From NCBI GenBank assembly GCA_018141785.1, contig CP073341.1:1-64000 (forward strand): 64,000 nt of DNA. The letters are read 5' to 3'. The position numbers and the translations under genes are program-made. This document shows, one piece after another, positions 47,239-54,249 of this stretch. How positions within the stretch are numbered: the stretch's first letter is position 1; each line of letters opens with the position of its first letter. The notes under the pieces are model-generated. The model saw only the letters and a program-made list of their open reading frames with translations. It was not told the origin of the DNA and did no database searches. Source of the DNA: Candidatus Paraprochloron terpiosi LD05 (GTDB lineage: Bacteria; Cyanobacteriota; Cyanobacteriia; Cyanobacteriales; Prochloraceae).

Positions 47239-50200
47239 ATGACCATGGCTGAAGATTTTCATGAATATCGACAATCCCTCTTAAAGGAGTACGGGGAGAG
47301 GGGTAAACCATACACGGAAACAGATATTGCCTCCATAATAAAGTTTAATACTAAAAAACCACAGCTAAATTTAAAGTTGATGGTAAAGCTGCTGAAACCC
47401 TCTCACTCCCAGTTTCCTGAAGCTGAAGTTCCAGAAAGGGAACGATTTCCGGTGTTGGAAGGGTTACAGAAGTACCCAGGGCAACAGGTATTACTGGTGG
47501 GGAGACCTGGTTCCGGCAAGTCTACCACTTTAGAGCGTTTGTTGTGGGAAAAAGCCAAGGGGGAAGGTGAAATACCTGTGTTAGTGGAGTTACGGAGCTA
47601 TCATAATTCTACCCTAGACTGCATTAGGAGGTTTTTTGCTCACCATGGGTTGCACTTGTCAGAAGCTGAAATAGAGGATTTGTTGGAGAAAAAGAAATTA
47701 TTCTTGCTCTTTGACGGTTTAAACGAGTTACCGAGCAAAGAAGCAAGAGACGAGATAAGTCAGTTTCGCCAACAGTATAGCCAACTCACCGCAATTTTCA
47801 CCACCCGAGAGCTGAGTGCAGGGGGAGATTTAGGGATCCAGAACCGGTTGGAAATGGAACCCCTGACGGAAGAACAGATAAAAGAGTTTGTCTCTGCTTA
47901 TTTACCGGAAACTGGGGATGAATTGTTGCAAAAGCTGGATCCTCGTCTGGCGGATATTCGCCAAACCCCCCTCTTTTTGTGGATATTGTGCGAAGTATTC
48001 AAGGAATTGAAGGAAGTACCGGAAAATGCCGGAATGTTGTTGCGCTATTTTGCTTTACAACAGGATAAGGTGAAAAAAGATGTGAAAGTGGAGAAAAAGT
48101 TGCGGGACAGAGCACCCCAGTTATTGCAAGCACTAGCAGTAGCTATGATGTCCAAAGGGGAAAGAAAAGAGGATTTGCGCTTGGAGATACCCCTCCGGGA
48201 AGCGAAGAATGTATTAAAAAAGACTTTGAAACAGCTGGGAATTAAAAAAAGAGACAATCGTAGCAAGAAGTGGCTGCAAAATTTGCTCTCCTATCATCTC
48301 ATTCAGTTGAAAAAAGACGGTACCCGGGAATTGGTGCAGTTTCGTCACCAGCTAATTCAGGAATATTACGCCGCAGAGTGGTTGTTGAAGCAGTTGTCCA
48401 ATTTAAAGGACGATTTTTTGCAGCACCATTATCTCAACTATGTAAAATGGACAGAAGCCATCGCTCTCATGCTCAACTTGTCCGAAGATAGGGATAGGGA
48501 GCAAATTCTCCGGGTTGTGAAATTAGCTTTAGAGGTAGATTTGCAACTGGGAGCAAGGTTAGCTGGGGAGGTGCAGAAGCAGTTTCAACAGAAAACAGTG
48601 GAGCTGGTTTGGGCTTGCGAAGTTCCTCTCCTTGTTAAGATTGAGCTGTTAAAGAAGACGAAGAGTGAGAAGGCGATCGGGTTTCTGAGTCAAGTTTGGA
48701 AAGATTCTAACGAAGAGGTGCTTCGTTGTGCAGCAAGAGTACTAAGTAAATATAGAGGATTCTTCGATACTGTTCCGACTTATTTTGAGAATAGGAGGGG
48801 TAGTTGTAGCAGTTCGCATGCTGATTACGATTGGTTGGATGGTTTTGCAGCATACGCCCTGGGTAACGATAGAGCAGTAGAACTTCTCATTAATGCTTTG
48901 AACCATTCTGACCATCAGGTGCGTTGTCTTGCAGCGGAAGTCCTGGGTGAAATAGGAGACGAGAGAGCAGTAGAACCCCTTATTAATGCTTTGAATGATT
49001 CTGACCATTGGGTGCGTCGTCTTGCAGCGGAAGTCCTGGGTCAAATAGGAGACGATAGAGCAGTAGAACCCCTTATTACTGCTTTGAACCATTCTTACGG
49101 TTGGGTGCGTGATAATGCAGCAAGAGCCCTGGGTCAAATAGGAGACGAGAGAGCAGTAGAACCCCTTATTAATGCTTTGAATGATTCTGACCATTGGGTG
49201 CGTCGTCTTGCAGCGGAAGTCCTGGGTCAAATAGGAGACGAGAGAGCAGTAGAACCCCTTATTACTGCTTTGAACCATTCTTACGGTTGGGTGCGTGATA
49301 ATGCAGCAAGAGCCCTGGGTGAAATAGGAGACGATAGAGCAGTAGAACCCCTCATTAATGCTTTGAACGATTCTCACGGTTTGGTGCGTAGTTGTGCAGC
49401 GGAAGCCCTGGGTAAAATAGGAGACGATAGAGCAGTAGAACCCCTTATTAATGCCCTTATTAATGAAAATGCTTTGAATGATTCTTCCGGTTCGGTGCAT
49501 TATCGTGCAGCGAAAGCCCTGGGTAAAATAAGAGACGATAGAGGAGTAGAATTCCTTATTAATGCTTTGAACCATTCTAATAATTGGGTGCGTAGTTGTG
49601 CAGCATATGTCTTGGGATATGTCTTGGGTGAAACAGGGAGTGAGACAGCAGTAGAACCCCTTATTAATGCTTTGAATGACCATGGGGCGGATTATAGTGC
49701 AGCAGAGGCCCTGGGTAAAATAGGAGACGAGAGAGCAGTAGAACCCCTCATTAATGCTTTGAATGATTCTGACGATTTGGTGCGTGGTAGTGCAGCGGAA
49801 GCCCTGGGTAAAATAGGAGACGAGAGAGCAGTAGAACCCCTTATTAATGCTTTGAATGATTCTAAATATGGGGTGCGTGCTTATGCAGCAAGAGCACTGG
49901 GTAAAATAGGAGACGAGAAAGCAGTAGAACCCCTCATTTATGCTTTGAACGATTCTGACGGTTTCATGCTTGGTCATGCAGCATACGCCCTGGGTGAAAT
50001 AGGAGACGATGGAGCAGTAGAATTTTTCATTAATGCAAGGAATGGGAATGATTTAGAACATGAGGCGGTGCGTCTTTATGCAGCAAGAGCACTGGGTGAA
50101 ATAGGAGACGAGAGAGCAGTAGAATTTTGCATTAATGCTTTGATAGATCCAGGTCGTTGGAGTTATCGTTGGAGTTATGTAGTGGAAACCCTAGAAAAAA

Positions 50201-50352
50201 TAGCGTACCCTGAACTATTACCGCGCCTCATTAAGTTTATTCCCACGACAGCAGGTATATATATCCTTGGCATCATTACTGCTATTCAAAAGCGTTGTAA
50301 CTACTACAACTACCAAATATTTCATTCAAAATCACCCAGAACCTTCTTCTAA
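47239..50352 (+). CDS. NACHT-type STAND NTPase with HEAT-repeat sensor (NLR-like)
   Basis: A 1037-residue protein. Residues 1-75 are a short N-terminal region. The NACHT module has Walker A GRPGSGKST (88-96), Walker B LFLLFDGLNEL (154-164), FTTRE as sensor 1, and a winged region ending QFRHQLIQEYYAAEWLL. From about residue 470, HEAT (PBS-lyase) repeats of 31 residues run to about 985, consensus AVEPLINALNDSDxxVRxxAAEALGKIGDER. Bacterial NACHT proteins of this layout are known as anti-phage sensors. Defence is inferred from architecture only, and no separate effector is obvious. The frame ends shortly after AIQKRCNYYNYQIFH, where a frameshift appears to detach the tail. Confidence 0.85.
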   Translation: MTMAEDFHEYRQSLLKEYGERGKPYTETDIASIIKFNTKKPQLNLKLMVKLLKPSHSQFPEAEVPERERFPVLEGLQKYPGQQVLLVGRPGSGKSTTLERLLWEKAKGEGEIPVLVELRSYHNSTLDCIRRFFAHHGLHLSEAEIEDLLEKKKLFLLFDGLNELPSKEARDEISQFRQQYSQLTAIFTTRELSAGGDLGIQNRLEMEPLTEEQIKEFVSAYLPETGDELLQKLDPRLADIRQTPLFLWILCEVFKELKEVPENAGMLLRYFALQQDKVKKDVKVEKKLRDRAPQLLQALAVAMMSKGERKEDLRLEIPLREAKNVLKKTLKQLGIKKRDNRSKKWLQNLLSYHLIQLKKDGTRELVQFRHQLIQEYYAAEWLLKQLSNLKDDFLQHHYLNYVKWTEAIALMLNLSEDRDREQILRVVKLALEVDLQLGARLAGEVQKQFQQKTVELVWACEVPLLVKIELLKKTKSEKAIGFLSQVWKDSNEEVLRCAARVLSKYRGFFDTVPTYFENRRGSCSSSHADYDWLDGFAAYALGNDRAVELLINALNHSDHQVRCLAAEVLGEIGDERAVEPLINALNDSDHWVRRLAAEVLGQIGDDRAVEPLITALNHSYGWVRDNAARALGQIGDERAVEPLINALNDSDHWVRRLAAEVLGQIGDERAVEPLITALNHSYGWVRDNAARALGEIGDDRAVEPLINALNDSHGLVRSCAAEALGKIGDDRAVEPLINALINENALNDSSGSVHYRAAKALGKIRDDRGVEFLINALNHSNNWVRSCAAYVLGYVLGETGSETAVEPLINALNDHGADYSAAEALGKIGDERAVEPLINALNDSDDLVRGSAAEALGKIGDERAVEPLINALNDSKYGVRAYAARALGKIGDEKAVEPLIYALNDSDGFMLGHAAYALGEIGDDGAVEFFINARNGNDLEHEAVRLYAARALGEIGDERAVEFCINALIDPGRWSYRWSYVVETLEKIAYPELLPRLIKFIPTTAGIYILGIITAIQKRCNYYNYQIFHSKSPRTFF
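48955..49330 (+). repeat. 186-bp near-perfect duplication inside the HEAT array
   Basis: Bases 48955-49140 and 49141-49326 are almost identical, each encoding two HEAT units (DSDHWVRRLA then HSYGWVRDNA). Only a few bases differ. Flanking units share the 93-bp period but vary at the helix-face positions. This points to recent unequal recombination within the sensor. Confidence 0.85.
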
Positions 50353-50728
50353 ACCTACCCCGTCAGGAGAAACCTATATTAACATTAAAGACAGCACCAT
50401 TGAACAAATGGCCGGTAACAATATCAACCAACGGGACAATATTGGTACCCAAAACAATTACTACAGACAACCAGAAAACTCCGAAATTATAGCAGAAGAA
50501 CTCGACGCACTCCTGGAAAAAGAAATCCAGGGAGAAATCATCCCCGAGGAAGAAGAACAACAAAAAGCGATCGCCCCTATAATAGAACATATTCAACAAA
50601 ACCCCACCCTGAAAGATAGACTCCTAGCAGCAGGGAAAGCTGGAACATTTACAGCCATTGAGCAGTGCATGAAACATCCTTGGATTAAAACTCTAACTGC
50701 TGCCATAAAAGCTGCAATAGCACCGTAG
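50267..50728 (+). CDS. C-terminal tail of the NACHT-HEAT protein, shifted frame
   Basis: This frame (+1 relative to the NACHT gene, overlapping its last 86 bases) carries YINIKDSTIEQMAGNNINQ, then RDNIGTQNNYYRQPENSE and a helical end NPTLKDRLLAAGKAGTFTAIEQCMKHPWI. I recall this Asn-rich motif plus helical end following NACHT, HEAT or pentapeptide regions in other cyanobacterial proteins. The natural product is therefore probably one fused chain broken by a one-base shift near 50310-50330. It may instead be a separate 120-153 residue protein. The function of the domain is unknown. Confidence 0.55.
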   Translation: MASLLLFKSVVTTTTTKYFIQNHPEPSSKPTPSGETYINIKDSTIEQMAGNNINQRDNIGTQNNYYRQPENSEIIAEELDALLEKEIQGEIIPEEEEQQKAIAPIIEHIQQNPTLKDRLLAAGKAGTFTAIEQCMKHPWIKTLTAAIKAAIAP

Positions 50729-50807
50729 GTTGGGTTGAGGCACGAAACCCAACAGCCAAAGATAAGATATTTGTGTTGGTTAACGCTTACGCTCTACCCA
50801 ACCCACG
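50725..50807. repeat. aggttgggt-family repeat copy
   Basis: gtaggttgggttgaggcacg and gctctacccaacccacgc are inverted arms matching the family at 5709. It overlaps the stop of the NACHT tail. Confidence 0.65.
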
Positions 50808-50916
50808 CCCTGGTAACTGCTATATTTCTTAACAGAAGTTGACAAACTGAGGAAACTGGTTATATAATGATAAAAGACAACAGGTAACTGTCATGGTACG
50901 AGGTAACTGAATTCTA

Positions 50917-51696
50917 ATGCTGCCGAGAGAAGAACTATTAAAAAGAGTAGAAAATCGCCGTGATATTGCTCGGCTCGCCGATTTAGCAGAGCAAGCACTA
51001 AAAACCTGGGAAATTGTCGTAACGGATTTTCTCTCTCCCCCAGTGCTAGCAGAAGCAAAAGAAGTCTTTGCTCCCTTGAGTGCAGTACAATTATTATCTT
51101 GGGGAGGATATCCCCAAGCAGAACGACAAAGAATAGCCATTGCACGAGAAGAAATACCTTTAGAAAAATCCCAAATAACCCTTGCCATTTTAGAAATTGC
51201 AGGTAACTTTCTTTTTGACTCTGCTACCCACCGGGATTTTTTAGGGGCAATTCTCAGTACTGGGTTAGTGAGAGAGAAAATTGGGGATATTATCCTGAAA
51301 GGGGAACGAGGTGCTCAAGTAATTGTAGTCCCGGAGCTGGCTGATTTTCTGGCTAGTAACTTAGTGCAAGTCCGTTCCGTCACCGTCAAAACCAAACCCA
51401 TAGCAACAGAGGAATTGAAATTTCGTCCCCCTCAGAAAAAAGAAATGACCACCGTAGAAGCTTCCATGAGGTTAGACGCGATCGCCTCCGCTGGGTTTGG
51501 TATGTCTCGCAGCAAAATGGTGCAAGCGATTTCTAATGGTGACCTGCGCATTAATTGGAAGGAAGTGACTCAATCCAGTTATACTCTTAATGCTGGTGAT
51601 TTAATCTCTATGCGGGGAAAGGGACGTTTAGAAGTAGGAGAGGTTTCCGTGACCAAAAAACAACGCTATCGCATTCATCTTACAAGATACAAGTAG
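50917..51696 (+). CDS. Photosystem II S4-domain (YlmH-like RNA-binding) protein
   Basis: A 259-residue protein of the cyanobacterial PS II S4 domain family, related to YlmH. The N-terminal ~170 residues hold a YlmH-type domain with FLGAILSTGLVREKIGDIIL and EDIQV-like VVPELADFLASNLVQV. The C-terminal S4 RNA-binding domain (about 182-245) reads MRLDAIASAGFGMSRSKMVQAISNGDLRINW. It probably binds rRNA or tRNA; YlmH homologues act in ribosome rescue, so the photosystem label is historical. It is preceded by a repeat. Confidence 0.88.
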   Translation: MLPREELLKRVENRRDIARLADLAEQALKTWEIVVTDFLSPPVLAEAKEVFAPLSAVQLLSWGGYPQAERQRIAIAREEIPLEKSQITLAILEIAGNFLFDSATHRDFLGAILSTGLVREKIGDIILKGERGAQVIVVPELADFLASNLVQVRSVTVKTKPIATEELKFRPPQKKEMTTVEASMRLDAIASAGFGMSRSKMVQAISNGDLRINWKEVTQSSYTLNAGDLISMRGKGRLEVGEVSVTKKQRYRIHLTRYK

Positions 51697-51755
51697 GTAT
51701 AACGCTTCCTTGGCAACTTGCGTTATTATAATTTATCCAAAGTGAAGAAAAACCT

Positions 51756-51968
51756 ATGGAACCAGCAAAAACCCTGGACATACAAGCACTCAAAGCAATT
51801 ATCAAAGAAAGTGTAAGGGAAGTCATGCATGAAGAATGGTTCAAGTTCTTTGAAATGCAGCTTCCTTATGTGGATGATGAAGAGCAAGCTGAAATCGAAG
51901 CACAATTTTCACCAGCAAATTTCAAAGATGACGATTTTACTTGGTTTTCTCATGAAGATAAAACTTAA
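51756..51968 (+). CDS. Antitoxin-like small protein
   Basis: A 70-residue acidic protein: LDIQALKAIIKESVREVMHEEWFKFFEMQLPYVDDEEQAEIEAQF. The helical head and acidic tail fit small type II antitoxins. It precedes a decayed RelE-like toxin on the same strand, which is the main support. I do not recognise a specific family and see no DNA-binding motif. Confidence 0.5.
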   Translation: MEPAKTLDIQALKAIIKESVREVMHEEWFKFFEMQLPYVDDEEQAEIEAQFSPANFKDDDFTWFSHEDKT

Positions 51969-51997
51969 TAAATAAGCCAATAAATTTCTTAATAAGC

Positions 51998-52194
51998 TAG
52001 ATACTGAGAAAAAATTGGCATTCTCAAGACAAGCTTAGAAAACCAGCGGGTTTATCCCCCTGAACAACTGGACATTAAAAAGTTAAAAGAGAAGTTAAGT
52101 CGGTAAACTCCGCATCATTTTTCATATTCGTAGAGATGCTTCCGAAATTGCTATATACGATATTAACTTTCGAGGAAACATTTATGACAGATAA
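51998..52194 (+). pseudogene. RelE/ParE-like toxin remnant
   Basis: One frame reads KTSLENQRVYPPEQLDIKKLKEKL and ends at a TAA. Shifted by one base it continues GKLRIIFHIRRDASEIAIYDINFRG and stops at 52194. The second part is the typical RelE-fold C-terminal sheet (xRIIFHIxRD...IAIYDI). The N-terminal half is missing and there is no start. The neighbouring small acidic gene is its likely former antitoxin. Confidence 0.65.
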
Positions 52195-52340
52195 TTTGCA
52201 ATGCTCATCTGTTTCCAGAGACATCTGAAGCTATAATATATCATGGAGTGGGATTCGTTGGGGGCAAAATCACCTCCCCTTTGCGCCTTTGCGCCTTTGC
52301 GCGAAACTCTCCTCACCCCTATTTTAAAAAGGAGTTGACA

Positions 52341-53357
52341 ATGGAATTTAAAGGAGCTAATATCTTATCAGTTGAACAATTTAGTAGAGAAGACATTCGG
52401 ACAATTTTACGAGTGGCTGAAACCATGGAACCCTACGCTTTACCGCAAAAGAAAACCCGGGTACTAGAAGGAGCAATACTGGGGAATCTTTTTTTTGAAG
52501 CAAGCACTCGCACCAGGCTAAGTTTCGGCGCAGCATTTAATCGACTAGGAGGTTCTGTGCGAGACGTGGTGGGGTTTCAATTTTCATCCATGGCGAAAGG
52601 AGAGTCTATTTACGATACCAGTAGAGTTATAAGTGGATATGTGGATATCTTAGTTGTTCGTCACCCACAAGAAGGCTCCGTACTAAAGTTTGCCCAAGCC
52701 ACTAATATTCCAGTTATTAATGGAGGAGACGGTGCTGGGGAACACCCTACCCAAGCTTTATTAGACATATATACAGTCTATAAAGAAAAAGAGAAAAACT
52801 TTGATAAGCTCAACGGATTAAAGATAGGTATGATAGGAGATTTGAAACATGGTCGTACCGTACACTCTTTCTCCAAACTATTATCTCTCTTTGAAGAGAT
52901 GAAATTTATTTTTGTGGCTCCAGAGCAAATCCAAATGCCAGATAAAATTGTCAACCATATAAAAAATGCCGGTCATGCTGTCATTCAGACTGATAAGCTT
53001 ATAGAGGGAATCTCTGATGTAGATATTATTTACGTCACCAGAATGCAAGAGGAGCGTTTTGACGAGAAAGAAAACTTCTCTTCCTATCAAGGATATTATA
53101 CCATCAACAAACAAATCTACGATAAATACTGTCATCCCCAAACTATAATTATGCATCCTTTACCAAGAGATAGTCGCCCTCAGTCTAATGAATTAGATAA
53201 TGATTTGAACAACTATAAAAACCTAGCTATTTTTAGACAGACAGATAATGGGGTTCCCGTGAGAATGGCTCTTTTTGCTCTCCTACTAGGGGTTGTTGAT
53301 AAAATTCAGGAAACCGAGAGTAATGTGCAGTGGTATGTTCCCACACCGATAGGGTGA
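52341..53357 (+). CDS. pyrB: Aspartate carbamoyltransferase, enterobacterial-like
   Basis: Joins carbamoyl phosphate and aspartate in pyrimidine synthesis. The carbamoyl-phosphate site STRTR (55-59), the HPTQ motif (135-138) and HPLPR (272-276) are all present in a 338-residue chain. The start at 52341 follows a strong aaggag. Stretches such as YVDILVVRHPQEGS and GDLKHGRTVHSFSKLL look like E. coli-type PyrB rather than the usual cyanobacterial enzyme. A regulatory PyrI gene is not adjacent. AT-rich composition supports transfer. A second, native ATCase may exist elsewhere. Confidence 0.88.
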   Translation: MEFKGANILSVEQFSREDIRTILRVAETMEPYALPQKKTRVLEGAILGNLFFEASTRTRLSFGAAFNRLGGSVRDVVGFQFSSMAKGESIYDTSRVISGYVDILVVRHPQEGSVLKFAQATNIPVINGGDGAGEHPTQALLDIYTVYKEKEKNFDKLNGLKIGMIGDLKHGRTVHSFSKLLSLFEEMKFIFVAPEQIQMPDKIVNHIKNAGHAVIQTDKLIEGISDVDIIYVTRMQEERFDEKENFSSYQGYYTINKQIYDKYCHPQTIIMHPLPRDSRPQSNELDNDLNNYKNLAIFRQTDNGVPVRMALFALLLGVVDKIQETESNVQWYVPTPIG

Positions 53358-53374
53358 TGGGTAACTGGGGAATT

Positions 53375-54199
53375 CTAGTCTGGATCTATTCCTGCTTGTC
53401 GCAAACGCGCTAACAATTGCTGTACTTGTTGTTGAGCTAATTCTTTAGCCATTCGCTCCCTATCTCTTTCTTGCTGGGCTAATTTTTTAGCCACTCGCTC
53501 TCTTTGAGCTAATGCTCTAGCTATTCCCTCCTTTTCTGTCTCTGTAGGAATCCAATTTCCTTCGGCGTCATACCACCGTAACCACTGTCTCTGACAACCT
53601 TGATACTCTCCCAACCACAATCCTAAACCTATGTTTAGAGTGGGTAACCACAGTTTAGAGGAGTTTACTTCTAGGAGACGATAACCATTTTTCGTTAAGT
53701 GAAAGGGAATTATTTCATTAGTTATCCCGTCAAAGACTATATAATAAGGAATGCGCAAAATTTTCTCATACACTTCCCATTTTGTTGGTTGTATACCTTT
53801 TGACTTACTCCTTCCTAAATCTTCATTTCTCGTACTGGGAGACAGGAATTCTATAACGATAGATGGGGCTACTTTTTCTTGCCAGATAACATAGCTTAAC
53901 CGCAGTGAGCGTTTTTCATAAAGTCTATCTACTCCCACTACCGCAAACCAATCAGGGCGTTTGTACCACTGAGGATGATTGCTATCATAGTAAAGATTTA
54001 AATCGCTGGCTACAAAAACTTTATCCCGGGAAATAGAAGGTAAAAATGTAGCCATGCACAATTGTGATTGTAACAAGTGATATTCATCGGGCAAACCAGA
54101 TTCCTCCTCGCTGGGTAAGTCGTACATTGTGGGCAGATTTTCCCTCTTTGGGAGATTTAATTTAACCTGCTTTTCAATGGTAGATTTGGCTATGAACAT
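53375..54199 (-). CDS. Uma2-family (DUF820) nuclease-like protein
   Basis: A 274-residue member of the very abundant cyanobacterial Uma2/DUF820 family, a PD-(D/E)XK-like fold. YKRPDWFAVVGV supplies the Asp, PSIVIEFLSPSTR the Glu, and DLGRSKSKG the basic segment. KWEVYEKILRIPYYIVFD follows. The C-terminal 60 residues are a Gln/Glu/Arg coiled coil (ALAQRERVAKKLAQQERDRE). Actual nuclease activity of the family is not established. It converges with pyrB. Confidence 0.85.
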   Translation of the reverse strand: MFIAKSTIEKQVKLNLPKRENLPTMYDLPSEEESGLPDEYHLLQSQLCMATFLPSISRDKVFVASDLNLYYDSNHPQWYKRPDWFAVVGVDRLYEKRSLRLSYVIWQEKVAPSIVIEFLSPSTRNEDLGRSKSKGIQPTKWEVYEKILRIPYYIVFDGITNEIIPFHLTKNGYRLLEVNSSKLWLPTLNIGLGLWLGEYQGCQRQWLRWYDAEGNWIPTETEKEGIARALAQRERVAKKLAQQERDRERMAKELAQQQVQQLLARLRQAGIDPD

Positions 54200-54249
54200 A
54201 ACTGTGCTCCTTTTTTCGGACTATCTCTCTATCTCCCCATGAAACCCCA

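Noticed and set aside
48742..49977. 411-codon open frame antisense to the HEAT region
   Set aside because: It is a shadow of the 93-bp repeat: the period is a multiple of three, so an absence of stops in one unit propagates. Its Cys/Phe/Tyr-rich repetitive product is not protein-like.
48880..50130. Regular repeats that could suggest a CRISPR array
   Set aside because: The 93-bp period is coding and in frame, with HEAT consensus in translation; there are no uniform repeats with unrelated spacers.
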